A stretch of DNA of 17,135 bases from Clostridiales bacterium (GCA_003487955.1 DNNJ01000310.1:1-17135), one strand, 5' to 3'; positions 1 to 8,795 are shown, numbered from the stretch's first letter. Made by a program: numbers and translations. The notes: a model not told the origin generated them from the sequence alone.

Positions 1-1228
1 TGCTTTCTACCGTTAATGAATATTTGTGCTTGTCGGCAATCCACTTGGCAATGCTGAGTCCAAGCCCGGTACCGCCTTCTCTGTGCCTTGCCTTATCTGC
101 CCTGTAAAACCTGTCAAATATTCTTTCTAAATCTTTTTCGTTGATGCCGATTCCGGTATCTTCAACAATTAATATTTTTTTGTTTCTATCGGTTTTTAAG
201 CTTACCGTAACCTTTCCTTTTTCTGTATACTTAACGGCATTATCAATTAAGATTACCGCTAATCTTCGCATCTTGTCATAATCAGCTTTAATTATAATAT
301 TATCTTCAATATTGGTTATGAACTCAATATTCTTTTTTACAGCAATTACTTCCATGGTTTGGCACACATTTTCCACTACTTCTGAAAAGGAAAATTCAGA
401 AATATCTAATTTTTCTTCATTATTATCAGCCTTGGCAAGGATTAACAGCTGGTCAATAAGCTTAGCCATAACCCTTGTTTCTGAATATGCATTGTCAAGC
501 CAAATTTCATTTTCATCAACGGTTCCTTCCTCATCGCTTAAAACCGCATCTAAATTTGTTTGTATTACAGTAAGAGGGGTTCTGAGTTCATGGGATGCAT
601 CTGCCACAAATTCTCTTTGTCTTTTCCATGTTTCCCTTATTGGAGTTAATGCCTTTCCTGTAAGCATATAGCTTAATACCAATAGAATTAAGGTGCCGGA
701 AATTCCTATCATAATCAGCACCGTTCTTAAGAATGACCATAGTATATCTTCGTTTATGGTATTCTGATAAACCTGCACTACGCTTTGACCGGTAAAATCA
801 CTAAAATATTTTGTATAAATCCTATAGTTAAAACGGCCTATTTTTTGCGTTTCATATAAATCTCTTTTTTCTTCAAGAGCTTTCTGCGCAAGGGGCTTGA
901 TATCATCCGCTATTTTTATTTCATCTACCTCAGAAAAAATAGGCATCAAATATTGATCATAAACAATATAACATGCATCAAGCCTTCTATTATCCAAAGG
1001 ATTATTTGGTATATGCTTTTTAAACAAAGTTCCGTTAAAGAAGTATTCCGTATAGGCAGTATTTTTATAGTTGTAAATTCTCAGTGCTTCTGCTCTCATC
1101 AGCTCTTTATTGCCGTCTTCAAATACAATCTTTGTAAATTGATATATTCCGGCGGAAATAAAAAACATAAAAAGAATGAGTATGATGCCCATGTATGCGG
1201 TTAATTTTAAATGAAGTTTCCTAAACAT
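1..1228 (-). CDS. Sensor histidine kinase, C-terminus cut by window edge
   Basis: Membrane sensor kinase that autophosphorylates and passes phosphate to the adjacent response regulator. About 409 codons are visible. Transmembrane segment 1 lies near residues 10-30, an extracytoplasmic region near 31-165, and transmembrane segment 2 near 167-189. There is little room for a HAMP domain before the H-box FVADASHELRTPL, with the phospho-acceptor His at residue 213. The ATPase domain follows, with an N-box (LIDNAVKYT), a G1 box (DTGIGI) and a G2 box (GGTGLGLSIAK). The gene reads off the window about 20 residues after G2, so only the last strand or so of the ATPase domain is missing. Its ATG overlaps the regulator's stop codon as TAATG, so translation is probably coupled. 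The sensed signal cannot be told from the sequence; the extracytoplasmic domain matches no family I recognise. Confidence 0.95.
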   Translation of the reverse strand, partial: MFRKLHLKLTAYMGIILILFMFFISAGIYQFTKIVFEDGNKELMRAEALRIYNYKNTAYTEYFFNGTLFKKHIPNNPLDNRRLDACYIVYDQYLMPIFSEVDEIKIADDIKPLAQKALEEKRDLYETQKIGRFNYRIYTKYFSDFTGQSVVQVYQNTINEDILWSFLRTVLIMIGISGTLILLVLSYMLTGKALTPIRETWKRQREFVADASHELRTPLTVIQTNLDAVLSDEEGTVDENEIWLDNAYSETRVMAKLIDQLLILAKADNNEEKLDISEFSFSEVVENVCQTMEVIAVKKNIEFITNIEDNIIIKADYDKMRRLAVILIDNAVKYTEKGKVTVSLKTDRNKKILIVEDTGIGINEKDLERIFDRFYRADKARHREGGTGLGLSIAKWIADKHKYSLTVES

Positions 1229-1896
1229 TATTTCTCCTTAAGCATATATCCTACGCCTCTTACAGTTTCGATTTTTACATTGGTATCTTCAAGTCTCTTT
1301 CTTAAATGGTGGACATATATTTCAATATTGCTTTCAAGTATATCTGCTTCAAGTCCCCATATACGGTCAATAATCTGCTCCCTTGTAAAAACCTGCCGAG
1401 GTTTTTTTATGAACATTTCCATAAGCATTGCTTCTTTAAGAGGTATTTTATATTCATTGTCTCCTACATACAATAGATAGTTTTTAACGTCGTATTTAAT
1501 ATCTTCGAATTCATATATTTCACCTACAAATTCTGTGCTCTTTCTTCTTGCCAACGCCTTGACCCGAGCAATCAACTCCTTTGTCGCAAAAGGTTTTACC
1601 AGATAATCATCGGCTCCGGATTCAAGCCCGAAAACCCTGTCATCAACAGTATCCTTTGCAGTAAGCATTATTACAGGTGTTTTTATACCGTCTTTTCTGA
1701 TTGTTTTCAATATTTGAATTCCATCTACTTCCGGAAGCATTATATCTAAAACTATTACATCATAAATATCCTTGCCGGCAAGAATTAGTCCTTCTTCACC
1801 ATCATTTGCAATGTCAACATCAATTTTTTGCTTGTTAAACAGAAAACTCAGTGCCTGTGTGATTTTAACTTCATCTTCAACAATTAATATCCTCAA
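1228..1896 (-). CDS. OmpR/PhoB-family response regulator
   Basis: DNA-binding response regulator of 222 residues, the normal family length. The N-terminal receiver domain (about 1-115) shows the acidic pair near residues 7-9 (VEDE), the phospho-acceptor Asp51 in VLDIMLPE, the Thr/Ser switch region around MLTAKD (78-82), and Lys101 in the YLVKPF motif. The C-terminal winged helix (about 125-222) ends in the usual VRGVGYML signature. The start is TTG at 1896. It is preferred because GGAGG at 1904-1908 sits 7 nt upstream and the protein begins exactly at the MRILIVEDE family start. The gene lies directly upstream of the sensor kinase in one transcription unit. It is downstream of flagellin but separated from it by a strong terminator, so a role in motility control is possible but not shown. 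The target genes are unknown. Confidence 0.95.
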   Translation of the reverse strand: MRILIVEDEVKITQALSFLFNKQKIDVDIANDGEEGLILAGKDIYDVIVLDIMLPEVDGIQILKTIRKDGIKTPVIMLTAKDTVDDRVFGLESGADDYLVKPFATKELIARVKALARRKSTEFVGEIYEFEDIKYDVKNYLLYVGDNEYKIPLKEAMLMEMFIKKPRQVFTREQIIDRIWGLEADILESNIEIYVHHLRKRLEDTNVKIETVRGVGYMLKEK

Positions 1897-1993
1897 TACA
1901 ATACCTCCACGTGAGATGATTCTTCGAATTTCATTTTTATAAGTTATGACTATAGTATACCAAAAACCTTAAAATTACATTAATATTATGTAT

Positions 1994-2023
1994 ATCATAG
2001 TCGAATGAAGCAAATGTTGTCAA
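1994..2023 (-). promoter_or_regulatory. Candidate sigma-A promoter of the two-component operon
   Basis: On the minus strand a perfect TTGACA (2018-2023) is followed after 18 bp by TATGAT (1994-1999), pointing toward the response regulator. The spacer is one base longer than ideal. The -35 hexamer lies inside the T-rich tail of the flagellin terminator, so the two signals are interleaved. A TATACT further downstream (near 1955-1960) is an alternative -10 with a poor -35. Confidence 0.55.
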
Positions 2024-2057
2024 GAAAAACAAAAAGGATGCAAAGTCTGCATCCTTT
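2020..2057 (-). terminator. hag: Rho-independent terminator of flagellin
   Basis: A perfect 10-bp stem (2033-2042 with 2048-2057) closes a 5-nt loop about 18 nt after the flagellin stop codon. On the minus strand it is followed by a T-rich tract read from 2035 down to about 2024. This is a textbook intrinsic terminator, and it fits the high expression expected for flagellin. Confidence 0.9.
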
Positions 2058-2074
2058 CTTGAATTTCTGATTGT

Positions 2075-3562
2075 TTACTGTAGTAACTGCAATACACCCT
2101 GCGGCTGCATATTAGCTTGTGCAAGCATTGCCTGAGCAGCCTGTGTAAGAATGTTGTTCTTAGTGTATTCCATCATTTCTTTAGCCATGTCAACGTCTCT
2201 TATACGAGATTCAGCAGCTGTTAAGTTTTCGTTAGTTACTCCCAAGTTGTTTACAGTGTGTTCAAGCCTGTTCTGCAAAGCACCAAGGTCAGCTCTTGCA
2301 CCTGATACTGAGTTGATTGCCGTGTCTAATGCATCAATAGCTGCATTAGCACTATCTTGTGAAGCTACACTTATATTACTTATGTTTAATCCGTTTGAGC
2401 TCATATCTCCAACATTTAAAACAACTTTTTGGTCAGCGGAGCCATTTGCACCTATTTGGAATGTTAAATCTTTTCCTAATTCATCAACATCTGAGAAAGT
2501 GAAAGTATCAGTACTTGTATCATAAGCGACATTTACTATTCCGCCTTCTTTTTTAAGTGCAGCTAATAAATTTGCATTACTCCCATCGGCATCTGCTCCT
2601 ATAGCAACACCTATGTTTCCATCTGCAACTTTACTTGTTGAATCAGCCGGATCATAAAATTCATAAGTCTTCCCGGCTATTGATAACTTATCACCTTTTA
2701 TTACAGCTGTTGCTACTATTGTTTTCTTAGCATCAGCTGCTGTTACACCTGCTGAACCTACAACATTATTTGCTGTTGTTGTACCTTCTGTGTTAGAAGA
2801 AGCATAAACACTTGCTCCATCTGTTCCGGCAGTTTTTGATTCTAATGTAATAACAGCTCCTTCTCTTGTTACATCAAAGTTTGATGTTATATCAGAATTA
2901 GCTTTTAACGCAGCTTCCAATTTTGTTGCAACTTGGTCTGCTGTATCTGTAGCACCTACACTATAATCAATATCAACTACTTTACTTTCTCCTTTTTCAT
3001 TAATAAATGAAAGTTTGAATATATTAGCAGAAGCAGCATCAGAAGTAGTTGATGATGTAATTGTATATGTTCCTTTTGTTGCTGCAACATCTGCAACAGT
3101 AGCTGCTGTAGCAAATTCTGCGCTCATTTCCGGTTTACCTAAAGAGCCATCTAACAAATTAATTTTATTAAATTGTGTTGAATTGGCAATTCTATCAATT
3201 TCAGACTTTAAAGCTTCTACTTCCTTATTTAGGTTTACTCTGTCAACTTCATCCTGATACGTACCATTTGAAGATTGAACTGCCAATTCTCTCATCCTTT
3301 GAAGAATAGCGTGAGTTTCATTCAATCCGCCTTCAGCAGTCTGAATCAAAGAAATTCCATCTTCAGCATTTTGCTGTGCTTGTTCAAGACCCCTTATTTG
3401 GCCTCTCATTTTTTCAGAAATTGCAAGTCCTGCAGCGTCATCGCCGGCTCTATTGATTCTGTAGCCTGATGATAACTTTTCTAAGTTTTTACCTGTGTTT
3501 GTGTTATTAATTCCCAATTGTCTTAAAGAGTTTAAGGCATTAATATTGTGTTGAATTCTCAT
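2075..3562 (-). CDS. hag: Flagellin (filament protein)
   Basis: Structural subunit of the flagellar filament, exported through the flagellar type III apparatus and assembled under the FliD cap. The conserved N-terminal D0/D1 part (about residues 1-140: [37 protein letters not shown]) and C-terminal part (about 410-495: [24 protein letters not shown], ending in GVLQLLQ) are classical. The protein has 495 residues against about 300 for B. subtilis Hag. The extra length is a central Ala/Thr/Ser-rich variable region (about 145-405) that seems to hold two related beta-rich modules. There is no Cys or Trp, as is usual in flagellins. The start is set by GGAGG 6 nt before ATG. It has its own sigma-D promoter and structured leader, lies downstream of fliD, and is closed by a strong terminator. 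Confidence 0.98.
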   Translation of the reverse strand: MRIQHNINALNSLRQLGINNTNTGKNLEKLSSGYRINRAGDDAAGLAISEKMRGQIRGLEQAQQNAEDGISLIQTAEGGLNETHAILQRMRELAVQSSNGTYQDEVDRVNLNKEVEALKSEIDRIANSTQFNKINLLDGSLGKPEMSAEFATAATVADVAATKGTYTITSSTTSDAASANIFKLSFINEKGESKVVDIDYSVGATDTADQVATKLEAALKANSDITSNFDVTREGAVITLESKTAGTDGASVYASSNTEGTTTANNVVGSAGVTAADAKKTIVATAVIKGDKLSIAGKTYEFYDPADSTSKVADGNIGVAIGADADGSNANLLAALKKEGGIVNVAYDTSTDTFTFSDVDELGKDLTFQIGANGSADQKVVLNVGDMSSNGLNISNISVASQDSANAAIDALDTAINSVSGARADLGALQNRLEHTVNNLGVTNENLTAAESRIRDVDMAKEMMEYTKNNILTQAAQAMLAQANMQPQGVLQLLQ

Positions 3563-3660
3563 TTTTTACCTCCATGTAATTTTTTCGGGATCCTTCCCTT
3601 ATTTTTTAGGCTGGTTATTTTCACACCGGGCCCTGGTGCTAAATAATTATTGCCTTTACA
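3563..3660 (-). promoter_or_regulatory. Flagellin mRNA leader with candidate CsrA sites
   Basis: The roughly 98-nt untranslated leader contains two elements that resemble the paired CsrA sites of the B. subtilis hag leader. The first is a short hairpin at 3587-3598 with stem GGGA/TCCC, whose four-base loop on the mRNA is AGGA, so a GGA is presented in the loop. The second is the ribosome binding site itself (3568-3578), read as TTACATGGAGGT, which is close to the CsrA consensus RUACARGGAUGU. A larger upstream hairpin (3615-3620 with 3641-3646, plus CACC/GGTG inside) may add stability. CsrA and FliW are not encoded in this window, so regulation is inferred from the leader alone. Confidence 0.6.
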
Positions 3661-3666
3661 AAACAT

Positions 3667-3693
3667 ATATCGTATGATTTTTGATTTTATTTA
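3667..3693 (-). promoter_or_regulatory. Sigma-D promoter of flagellin
   Basis: On the minus strand TAAA (3690-3693) is followed by exactly 15 bp and then TACGATAT (3667-3674). The B. subtilis sigma-D consensus is TAAA-N15-GCCGATAT, so the -35 is perfect, the spacing exact and the -10 matches 6 of 8 bases. It faces the flagellin gene and would start transcription near 3660. Confidence 0.85.
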
Positions 3694-3735
3694 GCCTTTT
3701 ATAGAAATTTCCTTTTTTATTTATTCTGAATTTCA

Positions 3736-3750
3736 AGGTCCGTCCCCGGA
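3736..3750 (-). repeat. GGGGACGGACC motif just after fliD
   Basis: Immediately after the fliD stop codon the minus strand reads TCCGGGGACGGACCTT. Its G+C-rich GGGGAC core stands out from the A+T-rich surroundings and resembles the GGGGACA arms of the palindrome at 17014-17065. It may be a single remnant of the same repeat family. It lacks a partner arm here and no T-tract follows, so it is not a terminator. Confidence 0.3.
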
Positions 3751-3751
3751 A

Positions 3752-5989
3752 TTAATAGTCACCCATCATATCCGTAAGCCATGAGCTTTGCATGTTTAAC
3801 TTATTCAAGCTTTGCTCCAAAGCAGAGAACTGTTTCCAATATCTTTCTCTTTCTCTTTCAATAGCTTTCTTTAAGTCTGCCATCTTTTCATCATGTTCTT
3901 CTATTTTTTCAGAAATATAATTTCTATCGGAGGTCATACTGTTATCCATACCTGCTTCTTCTATCAACAAACCTGTAGTTCCGTAAGCTCCTACGTTGTT
4001 TATCAATATTGTCCGCAGTTGAACTGAGATACCTGACCTTCCGCTTTTGTCTGCTGCAGTATTTGTAAACAGCCTTGCTATTTCATCGGGATTCTCCAAT
4101 AGCTTTTCTTTAAATTTAGTTTCATCTAATATTAATTTCCCGCCGGTGTCCATTCTTGCGGTTGAAATCCCTATATTGGATAGTATAAGATTACTTACAT
4201 CTGTAGCTCCTGACATTGCTCCCCGCATGTTTCTTAAAACGCTGCTCATTTTTCTGTCACCGTACAACATGCCTTTTTTTGCTTCTTCAGTCCAATTTTT
4301 AATTTCTTCCTCACTCATTTCTTCCTGCTGCTCAGGAGTTAAAGGTGGATAATCATTTCTTGGTTTTTCACCGGTTTTGGTACTTATTAAGCTTATTATT
4401 TCATTATAGTCATTTATAAATTGTTTAACTCTTTCAACAACTTCATCAGAATTGTTTGTCACATCAAAGGTTACGGCATTTGTAAAATCAATTTCTGAAG
4501 CCCTTTCGTTCAATTCGATGTTAATTTCATCTATTGAAAAATTAGCGGTGCTTCGTATTATTGTATTTTTAACACCATTTAAAGTATATTCTATTTCAGT
4601 GTCAGTACCATTGTTTATATGATAGTCAACATCTTTTTCTCCGAACAAAGCTGCTGCTAACGTTCCATCGCCCCCGCTGATGCTGACACTCTTGTGACTT
4701 CCTGTTTCCGCTGCTTTAACCGTAAATGTATCTGTCGTGGAAGAATAATATACTCTTATGCCTGTTTCTGCATTACCGTTTATTTTATTGATTACATCTG
4801 TAACTGACATAGTGGTTTCAAAATCAAAGTCAATATCATTTACAGTTAATCGGTATACTTCCTCTCCTTTATCATTTGTAACAGTATTTACATCACCTAT
4901 ACCCAAAAGTCCGGATTCAGCTAAAGTTTTTTTCATATTTAATCTGTTGTAGTCTCCGGATTCAATATTTAGGAAATTGCATAGGTCTCTGCTTATACTG
5001 CTTATGCCGAATATATTTGTATCTCCTTCATTAGCTGTAAATGAAAGTTCCGAACCAACACTTATTTTTCCTGTACCAAATGCTTTATTTAATTCCGTTG
5101 TTAAATAAGCAGCGATATTATCTTTATTTATACTGCTGTTAAGGTTTATTTGTTTTAAAACACCATTGTACTCAAATGTAATATATGAGTTTTCGTTTGC
5201 CAAAATATCTGCTGTTCCTTTTGTTAAAGAGCTTGATTCAACTTCCGATGTTGATGTTGCAGCTTTTCCGACCTCTAATTTCAAATTGTCCAAAACTGAA
5301 CTGCTCGCAGCTGTTAATTTTACTTCCTTACCTTCTGATGAGCTTATATTAAGTATACCGTCCTCTACAACTACGGATAAATAACTCAGTTCCGTAATTT
5401 CTTTAATTTTTTTGTCTAAATGGTCTGCTACGTCAACTAAAGTAATTTGAGTATCTCCTTCATTTTTGTTTCCAAATCCTTTATCTATACTTAAATTATA
5501 GCTTTTACCTTCATACTCGATAGTCATTGTTCCCCCGGCTATGGTTGAAGTATAATCAGTTACTCCTGCTGATGTAATAGTGTCGCTGCTGACTCTTTTG
5601 CTTGATGCGAAGTATGCTGCTTCTGCAACACTTGTTATGTTGTTTATTGAAAAGTTCTTAATATTTTCTGCATTGCCTGTTACATTTACGTAATTTGATG
5701 ATGGTTTATACGTATATGATTCAAAAAATGCAGGGCTTAAAATATTATTCTTTGAGCCAAAAGAATAAGAGAAGTATTTGTTGCTGAAAGATAACAGCTT
5801 GGTACTTATTCCCCTATAAGCTTCTTGTTTGTATAACAATTTTTGTTTTGCTTGATATTGCCTGTTTATTTTATTTCTGGTGCCGGCTGTCATTTGATTA
5901 ACTAGCTCATCAGTGTCCAATCCTGACATAAGACCGCCCATTCCTTTGTTTATTGATGCACCGTATAAATTTGCTGAAAGTGATGTCAT
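3752..5989 (-). CDS. fliD: Flagellar filament cap protein FliD
   Basis: Cap at the tip of the growing filament that helps flagellin subunits fold into place; exported by the flagellar apparatus. The N-terminal FliD domain (about 10-110) shows SGLDTDELVNQM and the LYKQEAYRGISTKLLSF stretch. The C-terminal domain begins near residue 515 (VERVKQFINDYNEII) and contains the NDYPPLTPEQQEEMSEEE insert seen in clostridial FliD. The last 60 residues are coiled-coil-like and end in WLTDMMGDY. At 745 residues it is longer than most FliD proteins (450-600) because of a central region with three beta-rich modules, the last of them Flagellin_IN-like (about 400-450). GGAG lies 5 nt before the ATG. It starts 15 nt after the chemoreceptor gene, so the two are cotranscribed. 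Flagellin downstream has a separate promoter. Confidence 0.95.
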   Translation of the reverse strand: MTSLSANLYGASINKGMGGLMSGLDTDELVNQMTAGTRNKINRQYQAKQKLLYKQEAYRGISTKLLSFSNKYFSYSFGSKNNILSPAFFESYTYKPSSNYVNVTGNAENIKNFSINNITSVAEAAYFASSKRVSSDTITSAGVTDYTSTIAGGTMTIEYEGKSYNLSIDKGFGNKNEGDTQITLVDVADHLDKKIKEITELSYLSVVVEDGILNISSSEGKEVKLTAASSSVLDNLKLEVGKAATSTSEVESSSLTKGTADILANENSYITFEYNGVLKQINLNSSINKDNIAAYLTTELNKAFGTGKISVGSELSFTANEGDTNIFGISSISRDLCNFLNIESGDYNRLNMKKTLAESGLLGIGDVNTVTNDKGEEVYRLTVNDIDFDFETTMSVTDVINKINGNAETGIRVYYSSTTDTFTVKAAETGSHKSVSISGGDGTLAAALFGEKDVDYHINNGTDTEIEYTLNGVKNTIIRSTANFSIDEINIELNERASEIDFTNAVTFDVTNNSDEVVERVKQFINDYNEIISLISTKTGEKPRNDYPPLTPEQQEEMSEEEIKNWTEEAKKGMLYGDRKMSSVLRNMRGAMSGATDVSNLILSNIGISTARMDTGGKLILDETKFKEKLLENPDEIARLFTNTAADKSGRSGISVQLRTILINNVGAYGTTGLLIEEAGMDNSMTSDRNYISEKIEEHDEKMADLKKAIERERERYWKQFSALEQSLNKLNMQSSWLTDMMGDY

Positions 5990-6004
5990 AACGTCTCCTT
6001 TCTT

Positions 6005-7999
6005 CTATAGGGTAAATTGTTTTACTAAATCGTTAAGAATTAATACTTGTGCTGATAATTCTTCGCTGTTGGCTGCACTTGCTTCTGCTGTTGCCGCATT
6101 CTCCTGAACTACCGATGATATTTGTTCAATACCGCTTCTTATTTGATTTACAGAAATAGTCTGCTGTGATGATGCTTTAACAATTTCATTTATCAGCTCA
6201 TTGGTTTCATTTGTTTTATTAACTATACCTGCTAATGACTTACCTGCTTCGCCTGCTAACGTTGTTCCTTTGTTGATTGCGTTTATGGAATTTTCTATCA
6301 ATGCCGTTGTTTGTTTGGCAGCTTCCGCTGATTTGCCTGCCAAATTTCTTACCTCATCCGCTACAACCGCAAAGCCTTTGCCTGCCGCACCTGCTCTTGC
6401 TGCTTCTACAGCTGCATTTAATGCAAGTATGTTAGTTTGGAATGCTATATCATCTATAACTTTTATTATCTTTCCTATTTCGCTTGATGAATTGCTTATT
6501 TCATCCATTGCTGAAAGCATATCGCGCATTTGCCTGTTGCCATGCTCAACTTCCTTGGAAGCCTGCATTGCCTTGCTCCCTGCATTTTCTGCATACTCTG
6601 CATTGTTTACAATAGTTGTGTAAATTTCGTTAATTTCTGCTGATAATTCCTCTATTGCGCTTGCTTGCTCTGTTGTTCCTTGAGCCAGTGTTTGTGCTCC
6701 TGTTGAAACCTGTTCTGCATTCATATTGATTGAATTTGAGGAATCTTGAATTTTTCCTATTGCATATTTTAATGTATTGGACATATTTAACAAGGAGCTT
6801 TTTAATTTAGCAAATTCACCTTCATAATCATTTTTAAGCTCTGTATTCAAATATCCTTCAGCCATTTTATCAATAACTCCGACGCTTTCTTCAATATATA
6901 TAATATATAATTTTAATCGCTCTGTCAGTTTTCCTATAGAATTTGCCAGTACGCCGATTTCATCGTTGCTATTTATATTAATGTCTACATCTAATTCGCC
7001 TTCGGCTAATTTGTTGGTTATATTTGTAATATCCTTTATTGGTTTTGTCATTTTATTTATTGCTACATATATAACACCAATGAGTACAACCAATAATATT
7101 ACAAATACTGCTGTAATGATTGAAACCAACTGATTTGTATTTAACATGAATTCTTCTCTTGGAAGTGAAGACATTATCTGCCACCCTGTATCTCCAATTT
7201 CTACGCTGTTTCCAATGAACCGGTCATAATTATATGTGAACTCTACAACAGACATATCCTTATTAATAACTGATTGGACGATATTATCGCTTAGGTTTAT
7301 TTTATCAATCTTTTTTAACACGTTATCCTTATCTTTATGAGCTATAATAACATTATTTTTTGCTAACAATGTGAAATATCCTGTGTCTCCCAACTCATAT
7401 TCACCAACCATTTTTATTAATTTATCAATAGCTATATCGACAGCCGTCAAGCCTATGATTTCATCGTCTACATTAACAGGTGCAGATATGGTTATTATTA
7501 TTTCACCTGTAATTGCATCAACATAAGGGTTGGTAATGCATACTTTGTTTTCTGTGACTGCTTTATAATATTCTTTGGAAATAACATCATATTCAGATTC
7601 CGTATAGACGGTTGGAGATGCTAAATAATAATCACCTTCTGCAATATAAGCAGTAAGAATTATTTCTGAGTCTGCTTTTTGAATAGCATCAGTTGTTGCA
7701 GTAGCTATCTCGAACCCTTCTGTTATAGGTAATGTGAGATAACCATCTGCATTAATCATAAAATCCTGTAAGTTTTTGTCATGAGCCATTTGCTCTACAA
7801 CCGTAATATATTTTTCGAAAAAAACTTCTGCCTTATTGCTTACACTTAATGCTGTTTCGTTAAGTATTTGCTTCTTGTTATCTTTAAACCTTTCACTGAC
7901 GGTTGTACCAATAATAATTCCTGTTATTAGCAATGCTGAAAAACATATAATTAAAATAGTTGTTGTTATCTTTTTGGAAATGCTCTTATTTGTTTTCAT
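6005..7999 (-). CDS. Methyl-accepting chemotaxis protein with dCache sensor
   Basis: Transmembrane chemoreceptor that controls CheA activity. Transmembrane helix 1 is near residues 12-32, followed by an extracytoplasmic double Cache domain (about 40-280), transmembrane helix 2 (about 290-315), a HAMP domain (about 316-370), and the cytoplasmic signalling coiled coil (about 400-664). The last carries the invariant hairpin tip IDDIAFQTNILALNAAVEAARAG...VVADEVRNLA. No C-terminal pentapeptide for CheR docking is seen. In the Cache domain the region that in amino-acid receptors carries the R-x-W-Y motif reads SKEYYKAV, while NPYVDAITG is kept, so the usual amino-acid pocket is only partly present and the ligand is open. 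GGAGGG precedes the ATG. It sits between the fliT-like gene and fliD, so this receptor is made with the filament proteins. Confidence 0.95.
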   Translation of the reverse strand: MKTNKSISKKITTTILIICFSALLITGIIIGTTVSERFKDNKKQILNETALSVSNKAEVFFEKYITVVEQMAHDKNLQDFMINADGYLTLPITEGFEIATATTDAIQKADSEIILTAYIAEGDYYLASPTVYTESEYDVISKEYYKAVTENKVCITNPYVDAITGEIIITISAPVNVDDEIIGLTAVDIAIDKLIKMVGEYELGDTGYFTLLAKNNVIIAHKDKDNVLKKIDKINLSDNIVQSVINKDMSVVEFTYNYDRFIGNSVEIGDTGWQIMSSLPREEFMLNTNQLVSIITAVFVILLVVLIGVIYVAINKMTKPIKDITNITNKLAEGELDVDININSNDEIGVLANSIGKLTERLKLYIIYIEESVGVIDKMAEGYLNTELKNDYEGEFAKLKSSLLNMSNTLKYAIGKIQDSSNSINMNAEQVSTGAQTLAQGTTEQASAIEELSAEINEIYTTIVNNAEYAENAGSKAMQASKEVEHGNRQMRDMLSAMDEISNSSSEIGKIIKVIDDIAFQTNILALNAAVEAARAGAAGKGFAVVADEVRNLAGKSAEAAKQTTALIENSINAINKGTTLAGEAGKSLAGIVNKTNETNELINEIVKASSQQTISVNQIRSGIEQISSVVQENAATAEASAANSEELSAQVLILNDLVKQFTL

Positions 8000-8051
8000 A
8001 ATCCCTCCACGAATATGATAAAATTTTATTATACATGGTTGTCCAATATTG

Positions 8052-8411
8052 CTATATCCTAATATTTATAACTGCGTTTGCTTCTGAGCGAGCTAATTTT
8101 TCCTTAACTGTTTTTAGCTCAGTGTTTATATTTTTACGAATTACGTTATCAATTTCATAAATTTCTCTAAAAACTTTTCTGAGCTCTTTATTTAATTTTC
8201 TTGTTTCATCTGTCTCAATATAGTTTGTATTGCTTTTTACTTCGCTTATTCTGTCGTTTATTATATTTACTTTATCAATATATTGCTGTCTTTCATCAAT
8301 CAATGAATTAACTTTGTTATAATCGGTTATTAAGGATAATTCATTGATAACAGATGTTAATTTTTTTAATTTTTTAGCTGCATTCAGCTTATTTTTTAAT
8401 AACTCTTCCAT
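8052..8411 (-). CDS. FliT/FlgN-like flagellar export chaperone (probable)
   Basis: Small protein of 119 residues, almost entirely charged amphipathic helix, with no signal peptide or membrane segment. The segment LIDERQQYIDKVNIINDRI (about 38-56) resembles the helical 'ERQ' region of FlgN/FliT-type chaperones. It begins 9 nt after the fliS stop, with an AGGTG ribosome site overlapping that stop. In B. subtilis fliT follows fliS and serves as the FliD chaperone. Position and size therefore suggest FliT, but sequence identity in this family is low, so the assignment rests largely on context. An alternative is an unrelated coiled-coil flagellar accessory protein. Confidence 0.6.
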   Translation of the reverse strand: MEELLKNKLNAAKKLKKLTSVINELSLITDYNKVNSLIDERQQYIDKVNIINDRISEVKSNTNYIETDETRKLNKELRKVFREIYEIDNVIRKNINTELKTVKEKLARSEANAVINIRI

Positions 8412-8420
8412 AGTACACCT

Positions 8421-8795
8421 TTAATATTTCTTTCTCGCAAGTTTATCTGCTTCAGCCCATGTATTTCGAAACTCCTTAATAATCGGCAATATCTCATCTA
8501 TATGTTTCGTTGAGCTTAATGAAGATGCTTTCATAATTTCTCTATTGAAAAATAAGTACATATCAGATAGCTCTCGAGATACCTGATATTTATCATCCAG
8601 TGCGGCTATTAGATAATAGAATATATGCCTTGCTTTTGTTAAGCAAATGTTTGCACTATCATAGTCTTCATGCTCCATTAATATTTTGCTTTGATTAAGT
8701 TTTTTAATTGCCTCATCGAACAAAAGAATCAGCAGCTCACCTCTTGTCATTGTATTTACTGAAGTATTTTTGTATTGCTCCAATGTATTTAACAT
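8421..8795 (-). CDS. fliS: Flagellin export chaperone FliS
   Basis: Cytoplasmic chaperone that binds the C-terminal helix of flagellin, prevents early polymerisation, and in the Bacillus/Clostridium group can also titrate FliW. Its 124 residues match the family length. The N-terminal pattern QYKNTSVNTMTRGELLILLFDEAIKKLNQ, a YYLIAALDDK-like helix 3 and a C-terminal FRNTWAEADK segment are typical of the four-helix FliS fold. GGAGA lies shortly before the ATG. A 94-nt gap separates it from cheB, larger than the other gaps in this operon. That gap holds no convincing promoter or terminator, so read-through from cheA is the simplest reading. Confidence 0.93.
   Translation of the reverse strand: MLNTLEQYKNTSVNTMTRGELLILLFDEAIKKLNQSKILMEHEDYDSANICLTKARHIFYYLIAALDDKYQVSRELSDMYLFFNREIMKASSLSSTKHIDEILPIIKEFRNTWAEADKLARKKY

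Noticed and set aside
2151..2525. Long plus-strand open frames opposite flagellin and fliD
   Set aside because: They are antisense to well-conserved genes, lack ribosome sites and look like frames forced by the codon use of the opposite strand.
3615..3646. Hairpin in the flagellin leader as a terminator of fliD
   Set aside because: It lies downstream of the flagellin promoter and no T-run follows it on the minus strand, so it is better read as leader structure.
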